Shown here piece by piece: positions 24,191-34,787 of a stretch of DNA of 64,000 nucleotides (within the stretch, counting starts at the first letter, position 1; each line of letters starts with the position of its first letter). Origin of the DNA: Streptomyces sp. ATexAB-D23 (GTDB lineage Bacteria; Actinomycetota; Actinomycetes; Streptomycetales; Streptomycetaceae); contig NZ_KB892089.1 in the NCBI RefSeq assembly GCF_000373645.1, positions 1 to 64,000 of the forward strand. Direction: 5' to 3'. A model generated the notes under the pieces. That model was given only the letters and a program-made list of their open reading frames with translations, was not told the origin of the DNA and made no database searches. Made by a program: the position numbers and the translations under genes.

Positions 24191-24230
24191 CACATCGCCG
24201 CGCCCCCGACCCTAGGGGATGCGCGATGTG
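24191..24230. promoter_or_regulatory. Inverted repeat CACATCGC / GCGATGTG
   Basis: Eight-base perfect arms at 24191-24198 and 24223-24230 lie 27 bases upstream of the EEP gene. It could be an operator or a transcript hairpin. A second weak stem GCCGAC/GTCGGC at 24240-24261 may end the TetR operon that reads toward the left. Confidence 0.3.
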
Positions 24231-24366
24231 TTTCATGCCGCCGACTCATGCCTCCGTCGGCTGCCGTACTGCCACGAGGACGTAGCGGACGGCGCCGGCA
24301 GTTCCGGCCGGGGGCGGTACGCGCGGGTCTGTGACGAAGCCTGCACACTCGTACCCGCCCGGCGCG

Positions 24367-25164
24367 TCAGCCCCGGTCCCTGCCATGGTCCGCGGCCCGC
24401 CGGGGAGCCAGGCCCTCGATCGCCAGGGCGATGACGCGGTCGGCGAGGTCCTCGGGCAGCGGCGCGTCGAGCCGGTGGATGGTGCGTACGAGCATGGGGC
24501 CGAGGAACAGGTCGTTTATCAGCTCCACGTCCGTGTCGTCCCGCAGCTCACCGGCATCGACGGCGCGCCGGACGGCGGCGGCCATGGCGACGCGGCGGGG
24601 GACGATCACGGTGCGCTGGTACTCGTGCCAGAGCTTGGGGTGGGTCTTCATCTGCGCGAACACGTTGTGCAGCAGGGCCGAGGAGCGCTGGGCGAGGCCG
24701 CGCGTACGGATGGACTCCAGCAGGATGCGCAGGTCGTCCAGGCCGCCGGTGCCGGAGACGTCCGGCTCCGGGGGCTCGATGGCGCGCAGGACGTCGACGA
24801 ACAGCTCCTCCTTGCCGGCCCAGCGCCGGTAGATGGTGGCCTTGCCGACGCCCGCGGTGCGGGCGATGCGCTCGATGGAGAGGGCCGCGAGGGGTTCGCC
24901 GGCCTCCAGCAGCTCCACGACGGCGTCCAGGATGGCCCGCTCGGCGGCGGCGCTGCGCGGCCGGCCCCGGCGCGGCTCCGGCTCCGGCTCCCCGCCGGGG
25001 GCGGAAGCCGGGGCGGAGGCGGGCGCGGAGGCGGGCAACGCGGCCGGGGCCGGAGGCCGTCCGGTGGCACCCGGGCCGCCCGGGTCGGGACCCGGGTCGC
25101 CGTCCGACCGCCCGTCCCGCCCGCCCGTGGCCCGCTCGTCCCGGTCCGGTGCCTGAGCCTGCAC
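24367..25164 (-). CDS. TetR-family repressor, last gene of the MFS operon
   Basis: A 265-residue protein from GTG at 25164 with AAAGG upstream. The first ~65 residues are a low-complexity Pro/Ala/Gly/Arg tail (ASAPASAPASAP repeats), then a TetR HTH (~78-125: AILDAVVELLEAGEPLAAL, IARTAGVGKATIYRRWAGKE) and a helical ligand domain with LLHNVFAQMKTHPKLWHEY. It is 139 bp downstream of the drug-type MFS pump on the same strand, and a palindrome overlaps the pump promoter, so it most likely represses its own operon until a pump substrate binds. The disordered N-terminal extension is unusual for TetR proteins. Confidence 0.8.
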   Translation of the reverse strand: MQAQAPDRDERATGGRDGRSDGDPGPDPGGPGATGRPPAPAALPASAPASAPASAPGGEPEPEPRRGRPRSAAAERAILDAVVELLEAGEPLAALSIERIARTAGVGKATIYRRWAGKEELFVDVLRAIEPPEPDVSGTGGLDDLRILLESIRTRGLAQRSSALLHNVFAQMKTHPKLWHEYQRTVIVPRRVAMAAAVRRAVDAGELRDDTDVELINDLFLGPMLVRTIHRLDAPLPEDLADRVIALAIEGLAPRRAADHGRDRG

Positions 25165-25303
25165 GTGAAACCCACCTTTCGCCGCCCCGATTCTCCCCGA
25201 CGCGGACGGGGGGCTCTGCCGCGTCCCGGCCTCCCGTGTGTGAACCGGGTCGCGCACGCGGCCCGGTTCACACGAAAGATTCAGCCGTACGCGGCCACCG
25301 GTG

Positions 25304-26908
25304 TCACCGTTCGGCGCCCGCCGCGGCGGCCGGTGCCTCTTCCCCTACGGGCGGCTGCCCGGCGGACTCGCGGCCCGGCAGCCAGAGCGCGACCACGACC
25401 GTGCCCAGGAGCGCGACACCGGCCGAGCCGACGGCCGTGACGTGCATGGCGCTCATGAAGGCGTCGTGCGCGGCGGCCACCAGCGGGGTGCCGGAGGGGC
25501 CCATCCTCTCCGCGACGGCGAGCGTCGCCTCGATGGACTCCCCCGCCGCGCCCCGGGCGGCGGCCGGCACCCCGCCGAGGTGGTCCTCGATGCCACCGCG
25601 GTAGACGGCGGACAGCAGCGAGCCGAGGACGGCGATCCCGAGCGCGCCTCCGACCTGCCGGAACGTGTTGTTGACGGCCGAGCCCGAGCCCGCCTTCTCG
25701 CGCGGCAGCGCCTGCATCACGGCCACGGTGACCGGCGGCATCACATGCGCCATGCCGGTGCCCTGGACGAAGAAGACCGCGCACATCAGCCAGACGGGCG
25801 TGTCGGCGTCGAACAGGGCGAAGGCGGCCAGGCCGAGCGCGACGGCCAGCATGCCGACCGTGCAGACGGCGCGGGCGCCGAACCGGGCGACGACGAGCCG
25901 GGCCCGGGGCGCGAAGATCATCTGCGCCACGGCCAGCGGCAGGATCAGCAGCCCGGACTGGAGCGCGCTCCAGCCGCGCACGCTCTGCATGTAGAAGGCG
26001 GAGAAGAAGGTCACGCCCATCAGCGCGAAGAAGACCAGCGCGATGGCGGCGACGGCGGCGGAGAAGGCGGGCTTCCTGAAGTACGAGATGTCGATCGCCG
26101 GGCTGGCGCTCCGCTTCTCGTGGAGGACGAAGCCCGCCAGGACGACGAGTCCGCCGATGACCGGGAGGAGGACGGAGGTGTCGGTGAAGTCGGCGAGCTC
26201 GCCGCCGCGGATGATGCCGTACACCAGCAGGACCAGGCCGATGATGGAGAGCACCACACCGATCGGGTCGAGCCGGCCCGGCTTCGGGTCCTTCGAGTCC
26301 GGCACCAGCAGCACCATCGCGACCAGCGCGATGACCACGACGGGCACGTTGACCAGGAAGATCGAGCCCCACCAGAAGTGTTCGAGGAGCAGGCCGCCGG
26401 TGATGGGGCCGATCGCGATGCCCAGGCCGACGCTGCCGGCCCAGATGCCGATGGCCTTGGGCTGCTCGTCGCGCTCGAAGACGTTCATCAGGACGGCGAG
26501 CGTGGCCGGCATGACGAAGGCGGCGCCGAAGCCCATCAGGGCGCGCCAGGCGATGAGCTGGCCGGGCGAGCCGGACATGGCGGCGAGGGCGGAGCCGATG
26601 CCGAAGAGGGTGATGCCGAAGAGCAGGACCTTCTTGCGGCCCAGGCGGTCGCCCAGCAGGCCGGCGGTGAAGAGGAGCCCGGCGAAGACGAGCGTGTAGG
26701 AGTTGATCGCCCACTCCAGCTCGCTCTGGGTGGCGCCGAGCCCGGTGGGCGAGGGGGAGGCGATCGTCTTGACGGCGACGTTCAGGATCGAGTTGTCGAG
26801 CACCACGATGAGCAGGCTGAACATCAGGACGACGAGAATCGCCCAGCGGCGGCGGTGGACCGCCTCCGGTATCTGGGGCACGGCGGGAGCGCCGGATGGT
26901 GTGGACAT
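25304..26908 (-). CDS. MFS multidrug transporter, DHA2 (14-TM, EmrB/QacA-like)
   Basis: A 534-residue transporter, ATG at 26908. Signatures include helix 1 LVVLMFSLLIVVLDNSILNV with the DHA2 Asp-Asn-Ser-Ile motif, the loop signature GDRLGRKKVLLFG, helix 4 AWRALMGFGAAFVMPATLAV and helix 5 motif C GLGIAIGPITGGLLL typical of antiporters. It should export hydrophobic drugs or metabolites by proton antiport. It is the first gene of an operon with the TetR repressor, and its promoter overlaps an operator. The tail is Ala/Glu-rich. The substrate is unknown. Confidence 0.88.
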   Translation of the reverse strand: MSTPSGAPAVPQIPEAVHRRRWAILVVLMFSLLIVVLDNSILNVAVKTIASPSPTGLGATQSELEWAINSYTLVFAGLLFTAGLLGDRLGRKKVLLFGITLFGIGSALAAMSGSPGQLIAWRALMGFGAAFVMPATLAVLMNVFERDEQPKAIGIWAGSVGLGIAIGPITGGLLLEHFWWGSIFLVNVPVVVIALVAMVLLVPDSKDPKPGRLDPIGVVLSIIGLVLLVYGIIRGGELADFTDTSVLLPVIGGLVVLAGFVLHEKRSASPAIDISYFRKPAFSAAVAAIALVFFALMGVTFFSAFYMQSVRGWSALQSGLLILPLAVAQMIFAPRARLVVARFGARAVCTVGMLAVALGLAAFALFDADTPVWLMCAVFFVQGTGMAHVMPPVTVAVMQALPREKAGSGSAVNNTFRQVGGALGIAVLGSLLSAVYRGGIEDHLGGVPAAARGAAGESIEATLAVAERMGPSGTPLVAAAHDAFMSAMHVTAVGSAGVALLGTVVVALWLPGRESAGQPPVGEEAPAAAAGAER

Positions 26909-26929
26909 GATGAGCAGCCTAAACGACTT

Positions 26930-26957
26930 TCGATACGAGACCGTCTCGTATTGTAAA
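26930..26957 (-). promoter_or_regulatory. Promoter and TetR operator of the DHA2-TetR operon
   Basis: On the minus strand TTTACA (26952-26957) and TATCGA (26930-26935) are 16 bases apart and form a good -35/-10 pair. Between and over them lies the perfect 8-bp inverted repeat ATACGAGA-CCG-TCTCGTAT (26933-26951). A repressor bound there would block RNA polymerase. The start codon follows ~20 bases after the -10. Confidence 0.75.
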
Positions 26958-27076
26958 TTCTTTACCGAGGGCCCGGCAGCGCGGCCCACTTCCCGCGACC
27001 GGCTCCGGGATGCCACCATGGAAGGGATCCGGGGACGCCGTCAGGGCGCCTCGAGATGACGAAGGAGCCACCTGCC

Positions 27077-27961
27077 ATGTCGCTTCAGGCTGCGCAGAAC
27101 CAGTCCGCCACCCCCGCGGGAACCCCCTCCGACAGCGGCAAGTCGCTGTACGGGGGCAAGAGGAACCGCCGGGTCACCGTTCACGACATCGCCGCCGCCA
27201 CCGCGCGCGGCGAGAAGTGGCCCATGCTCACCGCCTACGACGCGATGACCGCGTCCGTCTTCGACGAGGCCGGCATCCCGGTCATGCTCGTCGGCGACTC
27301 CATGGGCAACTGTCACCTCGGCTACGAGACCACCGTGCCCGTCACGATGGACGAGATCGCCATCCTGTCCGCCGCCGTCGTCCGGGGCACCGAGCGCGCC
27401 CTGATCGTCGCGGACCTCCCCTTCGGCGCGTACCAGGAGAGCCCGGTCCAGGCCCTGCGCAACGCGACCCGTCTCATCAAGGAGTCCGGCGTCGGCGCGG
27501 TCAAGCTGGAGGGCGGCGAGCGCAGCCACGAGCAGATCAAACTGCTGGTCGACGCCGGTATCCCGGTCATGGCCCACATCGGCCTGACCCCGCAGTCCGT
27601 CAACGCGATGGGCTACCGGGTGCAGGGCCGCGGCGAGGAGGCCGCCCAGCAGATGCTGCGCGACGCCAAGGCCGTACAGGACGCGGGCGCGTTCGCCGTC
27701 GTCCTGGAACTCGTACCGGCCGAGCTGGCAGCGGAGGTCACCCGCACCCTGCACATCCCGACCATCGGGATCGGCGCGGGCCCGGAGACCGACGCGCAGG
27801 TGCTGGTCTACACGGACATGGTCGGGCTGACCGGCGGCAAGGTGCCGCGCTTCACCAAGCAGTACGCCGACCTGCGGCAGATCCTCGGCGACGCGGCGAA
27901 GGCGTACGCCGAAGAGGTCGTCGGCGGCACGTTCCCGGCCCCGGAGCACACCTTCCACTGA
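27077..27961 (+). CDS. panB: 3-methyl-2-oxobutanoate hydroxymethyltransferase
   Basis: A 294-residue protein; I choose the ATG at 27077, with AAGGAG nine bases upstream, over the in-frame ATG at 27056. It is the full PanB TIM barrel: VTVHDIAAATARGEKWPMLT, the metal-binding VMLVGDSMGNCHLGYETTVP, LPFGAYQESPVQALRNATRL, GVGAVKLEGGERSHEQIK, catalytic Glu region AVVLELVPAELA, and GIGAGPETDAQVLVYTDM. It transfers a hydroxymethyl group from methylene-tetrahydrofolate to alpha-ketoisovalerate, the first step to pantothenate and CoA. It is a single gene, ended by a clear hairpin. Confidence 0.95.
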   Translation: MSLQAAQNQSATPAGTPSDSGKSLYGGKRNRRVTVHDIAAATARGEKWPMLTAYDAMTASVFDEAGIPVMLVGDSMGNCHLGYETTVPVTMDEIAILSAAVVRGTERALIVADLPFGAYQESPVQALRNATRLIKESGVGAVKLEGGERSHEQIKLLVDAGIPVMAHIGLTPQSVNAMGYRVQGRGEEAAQQMLRDAKAVQDAGAFAVVLELVPAELAAEVTRTLHIPTIGIGAGPETDAQVLVYTDMVGLTGGKVPRFTKQYADLRQILGDAAKAYAEEVVGGTFPAPEHTFH

Positions 27962-28026
27962 GGCCCGCGGGGGGGCCGGTCCCCCGATGCCCGGGGCCCG
28001 CCCCCGATGACCACCACCGGCACCAA

Positions 28027-28063
28027 CGACAGCCCGCCGACTTCCCCCATCGGCGGGCTGTCG
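28027..28063 (+). terminator. Hairpin terminator after panB
   Basis: A perfect 14-bp stem, CGACAGCCCGCCGA with its complement, and a 9-base loop lie 66 bases beyond the panB stop and 67 bases before the next start. Direct GTCGGTGG repeats follow. Confidence 0.75.
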
Positions 28064-28129
28064 GCCTGTGCGGGCGGCTGTAGGCGGGATGTCGGTGGAC
28101 TGTCGGTGGCGGCTGGTCTGATAGTCGGC

Positions 28130-29145
<1,016 letters not shown>

Positions 29146-29149
<4 letters not shown>

Positions 29150-30006
29150 GCACGACGACTCTGACGCCCACCCCCACCGGCACGACCGGCGGCCCCGCAC
29201 CGGCCACGAAGCTCCACGACGAGGGCGGGATCGGCCTCCGGAACAACCTGCGCCACATCGGCGCGCTGGTACGGCGCAATCTGCTCCAGATCAAAAAGGA
29301 TCCGGAGTCGATGTTCGACGCGCTGCTGATGCCCGTCATCTTCGTGCTGCTGTTCGTGTACGTCTTCGGCGGCTCGGTCGGCGGCAGCATGGGCGGCGGC
29401 CGGCAGGAGTATCTGAACTACCTGATCCCCGGGCTGATGGCGATGATGGGCATGAACATCGCCATGGCCGTCGGCAGCGGTGTCAACGACGACTTCCGCA
29501 AGGGCGTCATGGACCGCTTCCGTACGATGCCGATCGCCCGGTCCTCGGTGCTCATCGCCAAGATCGTGGTCGAGCTGGGCCGGATGATGGTCGCCACGTT
29601 CATCCTGCTGGGCATGGGCTTCGCCCTCGGCCTGGAACTCCACGGCTCCGTGCTCGGGCTGATCGGGGCCATCGCCCTGTCGGCCGCGTTCGGCGCCGCG
29701 ATCATGTGGATCTTCATCCTGCTCGGGCTGGCCATGAAGACGCCCCAGGCGGTCCAGGGAATGGGGATGCTGGTGATGATGCCGCTCCAGTTCGGTTCCT
29801 CGATCTTCGCCCCGCCCACGACGATGCCCGGCTGGCTCCAGTCGTTCACCGACTACAACCCGCTGTCGAACCTGGCGGACGCGGCCCGCGGCCTCATGAT
29901 GGGCACCCCGCTCGGCCACTCGGTCTGGCTGACGCTCGGCTGGGCCGCGGTCATCACGGCGGCGGTGGCCCCGCTCGCGGTGTCCAAGTTCCGCAAGAAG
30001 TCCTGA
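29146..30006 (+). CDS. ABC-2 type permease, DrrB-like
   Basis: A 286-residue membrane protein overlapping the ATPase gene by four bases (ATGA). After a ~30-residue Thr/Pro-rich tail it has about six hydrophobic helices (DALLMPVIFVLLFVYVFGG, NYLIPGLMAMMGMNIAMAV, MMVATFILLGMGFALGLEL, IMWIFILLGLAMKTPQAVQ) and the family EAA-like loop FRTMPIARSSVLIAK. It forms the pore of the exporter with the upstream ATPase. The AfsR-like regulator gene is convergent 17 bp away, so it is not simply part of this operon. Confidence 0.88.
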
Positions 30007-30023
30007 CCCTTCAGGACTCCGGC

Positions 30024-33000
30024 TCAGTCCCGGTACGCGTCGACGAGGGCGGCGGCCTCCTCCAGGGAGAGGCCGCCGCCCTCGGCGTACGCGGCCTCGA
30101 AGGCGCGGTCGCCGAGCCGGTCGCGGACCAGGGACTCGGCACGGGCGAAGTTCTCCCGTTCCATCCCGTTCAGGAAGTGGCCCGCCGGCAGGTGCGTCCG
30201 GGCGGCGCCCAGCAGCCGCGCCGCGAGACCGCTCCGGTCCTCGCCGCCGAGCCCGCCCAGCGCCCACGCCACGATCACCAGATTGATCATGGCCATCTGC
30301 GGAGCGACCATCCGCGTCAGCGGGTCGCTCAGCCCTGTCAGGGCCTGCCGGCTCCGCTCAAGACCGCTCGCGTAGTCGCCCTCCTGGTTGTCCAGCCAGG
30401 CCAGACCTCCGGTGACGAACCCCTCGAAGATCGCCATGGTCCGGGACCGGAACGCTTCGAGCAGGAGCTCGAACTGCTCACGCGCCTCGACGGTACGGCC
30501 GGACCGCCCCAGCCACATGGCGAGGAACAGCCGTGCCGCCGGCCTCGCCTCGTGCCCGGTCCGGCGCTCGTCGCTCAGCACCTCGCGCATGATCGCCTCG
30601 CCCTCCGCCCCGCGGCCGAGTTCGGTGAGCACGGCGGCGTAGCGGATGCGGAGCACGGACACCTGGGCCAGGGCGCCCAGCTTCCCGGCCGAGCCGATCG
30701 CTGCCTGGTAGTCCTCGGCCGCCCGCACGTAGGCGCCCGTCCTCTCGTTGGCCTCGCCGCGCGAGGAGAGTGCCTCGGCCATGCCCCAGTCGTCGCCGAG
30801 ACGGTGGAAGATCGCCAGGCTCTCGGCGGCGTCCGTGTGGGCCTCCCCGGCCCAGTCGGGGCGGTTGGCCAGCACGTTGGCGCGCATCTGGAGGGCGGCG
30901 GCCAGCTCCCACTCGTAGCCGAACTCCCGGGCGGCGCGGACGGTTTCGTCCAGCAGGTGCCGCAGGTCGGCGACGCCGCCGGTCAGCATCACGGCGAAGA
31001 ACCAGAGCGAGGCGGGGCTGCGGCAGGTCTGCGGCTGGCCGGCCCGGTAGGTGGCGACGATCGCCCGCAGCCGGTCCCTGCCGCACTCGTTCGTCCACTC
31101 GTCCATCACGTGGTCCATGCTGACCAGCTGGACCAGCGCCACCTGGCGCCGCGCCTCCTGGAGCAGTTCCGGCCGCATGGGCGGGGGCGCGTCGGTGCAG
31201 CGCTCGTAGATGGAGGGCGCGGGCCGTACGGGCGGGGCGAACGGGTCCGGGCCGAGGGCCGCGACCGCGTCGGCCCAGTGCAGGGCGTCGTTGCGCAGAT
31301 CGCGGATCTGCCAGTACCAGGAGAGCGACAGCACCATGCACAGCGCCTCCTGCTCGTCGCCCGCGGCGACGGCGTGCCGCAGGGCGATGCGCAGGTTCTC
31401 GTACTCGCGCTGGAACAGTTCGATGGCGGCGAGCTGTCCGGAGCCGCGCAGCAGCGGGTCGGTGGTACGGGCCAGCTCGCGGAAGTGGACGAGATGCCGG
31501 CGCTCGACGGCGTCCCGCTCCCCCGACTCCGCCAGCCGCTGTGCCGCGTACTCGCCGACGGTCTCCAGGAGGCGGTAGCGCATCTGGCCGTCCGGCGCCG
31601 GAGCGGCCACGACCAGGGACTTGTCCACGAGGGAGCCCAGCAGCCCGGCGACCTCGTACGCCCGGCCCGCCCGGTCGGCAAGGACGTCCTCGACGGCTTC
31701 GAGGGTGCAGCCGCCGGCGAAGACGGACAGCCTGCGCAGGGTGACGCGCTCGGCGTCGTCCAGCAGCTCCCAGGACCAGTCGACGACGGCCCGCAGGGTC
31801 TGCTGGCGCGGGAGCACGGTCCGGCTGCCGCTGGTCAGCAGCCGGAACCGGTCGTCCAGCCGCTCGGCGATCTGCTGCGGGGTGAGCATCCGCAGCCGGG
31901 CGGCGGCCAGTTCGATGGCGAGCGGCAGCCCGTCGAGGCGGCGGCAGATCTCGGCGGTGGCCGCCGCCGTCGCCTCGTCCGCGTCGACCCGGAAGCCGGG
32001 CCGTGCGGCGGCGCCGCGTTCGGCGAGCAGCCGCAGGGCCGTGGGGTCCGGCAGCGGGTCGACGGGCCGGACGGTCTCACCCGGCACGCCCAGGGGTTCG
32101 CGGCTGGTCGCGAGGACGGTGAGCTGCGGGCAGCGGGCCAGCAGATGGTCGGCGAGGGCGGCGGCGGCCCCGATGACGTGCTCGCAGTTGTCCAGCAGGA
32201 GCAGCATGCGGCGGCGGGAGCAGTACTCGGTGAGCCGGGCGAGCGATTCACCGGCGGCCCGTTCCTCGCCCGAGGCCCGTTCGACGGCCCTGAGCTCCCC
32301 GGCGCCGGCCGCGCTCAGCACGGTCTCCCGGGCGCCGAGCGCGGCGAGCACCGCCTCCGGCACCGCGTCGGGGTCGTCCACGGGCGCCAGCTCGGCCAGC
32401 CAGACGCCGTCCGGCCAGGTGCGCGGGTCGATGGTGTCCGCGGCCTCCTGCGAGAGCCGGGTCTTGCCGGCGCCGCCCGGCCCGAGGAGGGTGACGAGCC
32501 GTCCCCGGGCGAGGTCGCCCCGCAGCGCCTCCATGTCGCGCTCCCGGCCGACGAAGCTGGTGAGCCGGGCCCGCAGGTTGCCGTGCGGGGCGGCGGGGGC
32601 CGGGGCGGCGGGGCCCGGTGCGATGGGGGCCGGTGCGGCGACGGCCGGGGCGGACGGGCCTGCGGAGGGCGCGGGTTCCTGCCGGAGCAGTTCCTCGTGG
32701 AGGGCGGTCAGTTCGGGCCCGGGGCCGGTGCCGAGCCGGGCGGCGATGAGGGTGCGCACCTCGTCGTAGGCGGCGAGCGCCTGGGCGGTGCGGCCGGCGT
32801 CGCGCAGGGCCCGCAGCCGGAGGGCCTGGAGCGGTTCGTCGAGCGGGTGCTCGCCGCAGAGCGCGGCCAGCTCCGGCAGCACTTCGGCGGCCCGGCCGAG
32901 CCGGAGCGCCGCGGTGAGCCGGGCCCGGCGGGCGTCGAGGCGCCGGGCCGTCCAGCGCGTGGCGGCGGTGTGCCGGTCGGGGAGGTCGGCGAGCGCGGGG

Positions 33001-33395
33001 CCCCGCCAGAGCGCCAGTGCGTCGTCCAGGTGGTTCATGGCCCGCGCCGGGTCGCCCTCCGCGAGGGCCCGCGCGCCTTCTCCGGCGAGCCGCTCGAAGC
33101 GGAACAGGTCGACGGCCTCCGGTGCGGCGGCCAGCCGGTAGCCGCTCTCCGCCGAGGCGACCGCCTCGTGCCCGAGCGCCCGCCGCAGCCGCCCCACCAG
33201 GGCCTGGAGCGCGCCGGCCGCGTCGGCGGGCGGGTCGCCGTCCCACACCTCGTCCACGAGCACGGCGACCGGGACCGTCCGCCCGGCCCGCAGGGCGAGC
33301 ACGGTGAGCAGGGCACGCAGGCGCGCCCCGCCGACGGATACGGGTGTGCCGTCGTCGCGGAGTGCCTGGGTGGTCCCGAGGATGCCGTAGCGCAC
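30024..33395 (-). CDS. AfsR/SARP-type large regulator (OmpR HTH, BTAD, NB-ARC, TPR)
   Basis: A 1123-residue regulator; GTG at 33395 gives the typical start MRYGILGTTQALRDDG, and an ATG at 33467 is an alternative. Domains in order: winged HTH (~1-90, RLRALLTVLALRAGRTVPVA), BTAD (~95-240, MNHLDDALALWRGPALADLP), a low-complexity Pro/Ala linker, an NB-ARC ATPase with TSFVGRERDMEAL, P-loop LLGPGGAGKTRLSQ and Walker B LLLLDNCEHV, then ~450 residues of helical repeats. Such proteins activate secondary metabolism or export genes after ATP-linked oligomerisation. It converges on the DrrAB-like exporter genes and no biosynthetic genes adjoin. Confidence 0.88.
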   Translation of the reverse strand: MRYGILGTTQALRDDGTPVSVGGARLRALLTVLALRAGRTVPVAVLVDEVWDGDPPADAAGALQALVGRLRRALGHEAVASAESGYRLAAAPEAVDLFRFERLAGEGARALAEGDPARAMNHLDDALALWRGPALADLPDRHTAATRWTARRLDARRARLTAALRLGRAAEVLPELAALCGEHPLDEPLQALRLRALRDAGRTAQALAAYDEVRTLIAARLGTGPGPELTALHEELLRQEPAPSAGPSAPAVAAPAPIAPGPAAPAPAAPHGNLRARLTSFVGRERDMEALRGDLARGRLVTLLGPGGAGKTRLSQEAADTIDPRTWPDGVWLAELAPVDDPDAVPEAVLAALGARETVLSAAGAGELRAVERASGEERAAGESLARLTEYCSRRRMLLLLDNCEHVIGAAAALADHLLARCPQLTVLATSREPLGVPGETVRPVDPLPDPTALRLLAERGAAARPGFRVDADEATAAATAEICRRLDGLPLAIELAAARLRMLTPQQIAERLDDRFRLLTSGSRTVLPRQQTLRAVVDWSWELLDDAERVTLRRLSVFAGGCTLEAVEDVLADRAGRAYEVAGLLGSLVDKSLVVAAPAPDGQMRYRLLETVGEYAAQRLAESGERDAVERRHLVHFRELARTTDPLLRGSGQLAAIELFQREYENLRIALRHAVAAGDEQEALCMVLSLSWYWQIRDLRNDALHWADAVAALGPDPFAPPVRPAPSIYERCTDAPPPMRPELLQEARRQVALVQLVSMDHVMDEWTNECGRDRLRAIVATYRAGQPQTCRSPASLWFFAVMLTGGVADLRHLLDETVRAAREFGYEWELAAALQMRANVLANRPDWAGEAHTDAAESLAIFHRLGDDWGMAEALSSRGEANERTGAYVRAAEDYQAAIGSAGKLGALAQVSVLRIRYAAVLTELGRGAEGEAIMREVLSDERRTGHEARPAARLFLAMWLGRSGRTVEAREQFELLLEAFRSRTMAIFEGFVTGGLAWLDNQEGDYASGLERSRQALTGLSDPLTRMVAPQMAMINLVIVAWALGGLGGEDRSGLAARLLGAARTHLPAGHFLNGMERENFARAESLVRDRLGDRAFEAAYAEGGGLSLEEAAALVDAYRD

Positions 33396-33541
33396 GCGCC
33401 CATTGTCCGCGACCCCCGGCGCCCCGCGCACAGCCGCCCCGCCCCGTGCTCCCGCCCCGTCCGTCATGCCCCCACCCTTTCCGGAACCCCGGTCCGGAAG
33501 CGAGGCGTTTTCGGCGTGTCGCGCGCCGCGGTCGTCGGTCG

Positions 33542-33940
33542 TCAGTCCCGTACCGGTTCGTGGTTCTCCGGCCCGACGGCGTACCCGGGCACGGACGGCC
33601 AGCGGACGGTGAGGACCACGGACTCCTCCTCCGCGATCCACGAGTGATCGACGCCCCTGCCCCACACGACGTAGTCGCCCTGCTCCTCCAGCAGCACGCT
33701 GCGCCCCGGCAGTTCCACCCGGAACCGCCCGCTGATGAGCACGAGCAGCGCGGTCCGGCTCTCCCCCCGCACCCACTGCGCCCGCTCGTCCCCCGGCGGA
33801 TGGACGCCCCACTTGATCTCGACGTCCTCGCTGTGCCGGGGATCGCCGGCGTCCTTGAAGTGCCCGAGAATCCATCCCCGGTCGAGCGCGGCGTCCTTGC
33901 CCGCGTTGCCCACGTATACGTTGTCTACGTTGTCGTTCAC
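33542..33940 (-). CDS. Cupin-like small protein
   Basis: A 132-residue protein from GTG at 33940. It reads as a single cupin barrel: IKWGVHPPGDERAQWVRGES, LLVLISGRFRVELPG, LEEQGDYVVWGRGVDHSWIA and SVVLTVRWPS. The paired histidines and Glu of a metal-binding cupin are only partly present (one His near DHSW), so metal binding is uncertain. No Shine-Dalgarno site is visible. The N-terminus has a repeated DNVDNVYVGN character. The function is unknown; cupins of this size often bind a small ligand or act as isomerases. Confidence 0.6.
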   Translation of the reverse strand: MNDNVDNVYVGNAGKDAALDRGWILGHFKDAGDPRHSEDVEIKWGVHPPGDERAQWVRGESRTALLVLISGRFRVELPGRSVLLEEQGDYVVWGRGVDHSWIAEEESVVLTVRWPSVPGYAVGPENHEPVRD

Positions 33941-33964
33941 GGAGCCGGACGTTAGCAGGGGCGC

Positions 33965-34636
33965 TCACACCCTCCGGGGCCCGGCCGGTGGTGCACCGCC
34001 ACCGCGCGCCGACGGCGTCATGGTCCAGGCGCCGACCGCGGACATCAGGAGCAGTGCCGCGCCGGCGCCCGCCACCAGTACCGGGAAGCCGATCGGCCGA
34101 CTGGAGGTGGACGCGGCCGCCACCAGGTCGTGGGGGTCGCGCAGGATCTCGAAGCGATCACCGGGGCGGGTGTTCCGGCCGCACGGCTCGTTGTCCCAGA
34201 ACCAGAAGGAACGACCCGGCGTCTCGACCTTGCAGCCGTAGTCCACGCCGCCGACCCTCGCAGTCCGCCGCTGCTTCACCTCGGTGACCGTGGCCCGCAC
34301 CTGCTCCCCCCGCCAGTCGAGGACCGCGCTGCGGAAGCCGTAGGGAACCATGGCGAGCAGGAACAAGCAGGGCACCATCAGGGCCACCGCGTGTTTCCAC
34401 GAGGGAATGCAGAGCGCAATCAGGCCGAGTATGTTCCCCGTGACGACCACCGCGTAGCCGACCGTGACGAACCAGGGCCCGTCGTGCATGACGGCGCCCA
34501 GAACACCGCAGCCGGTGATCGCGACCCCGCTGCCCAGCGCGAGGATCGCCCCCACGAGCCGGGGCCGCCGCGGACTCCACCGCCCCGGCAGGCTCAGCGC
34601 CTTCCCGAGACGCTCCGTCATCGTCGACGCACTCAT
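33965..34636 (-). CDS. Membrane protein, DUF3592-like extracytoplasmic segment
   Basis: A 223-residue protein, ATG at 34636 with GGGGGG upstream. About four hydrophobic helices are visible (LVGAILALGSGVAITGCGVL, WFVTVGYAVVVTGNILGLIA, AVALMVPCLFLLAMVPYGF and a C-terminal FPVLVAGAGAALLLMSAV). Between helices 3 and 4 is a soluble segment GEQVRATVTEVKQRRTARVG ... RPGDRFEILRDPHDLVAA that resembles DUF3592 domains and holds two cysteines (DYGCKVE, NEPCGRN). The function is unknown. It lies 24 bp from the cupin gene on the same strand, so the two may be co-transcribed. Confidence 0.6.
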   Translation of the reverse strand: MSASTMTERLGKALSLPGRWSPRRPRLVGAILALGSGVAITGCGVLGAVMHDGPWFVTVGYAVVVTGNILGLIALCIPSWKHAVALMVPCLFLLAMVPYGFRSAVLDWRGEQVRATVTEVKQRRTARVGGVDYGCKVETPGRSFWFWDNEPCGRNTRPGDRFEILRDPHDLVAAASTSSRPIGFPVLVAGAGAALLLMSAVGAWTMTPSARGGGAPPAGPRRV

Positions 34637-34787
34637 CGCCGCCCCCCGTCGCTCGAACACTCCAACTCGCCTACCCCTGAAAGACGTTCACCACGCCGGG
34701 CGAGTGGCGGTGGCCGGCGGTCCTGCGGACGCGGCGGGAAAAGCGGCGAGAGCCCTGCGAACGGCGTTCAGCCCTTAGGCTCAAGGA

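Noticed and set aside
29706..33647. A ~1300-codon forward open frame opposite the AfsR-like regulator
   Set aside because: Its composition is that of a mirror frame and the minus strand encodes a complete regulator with recognisable motifs.
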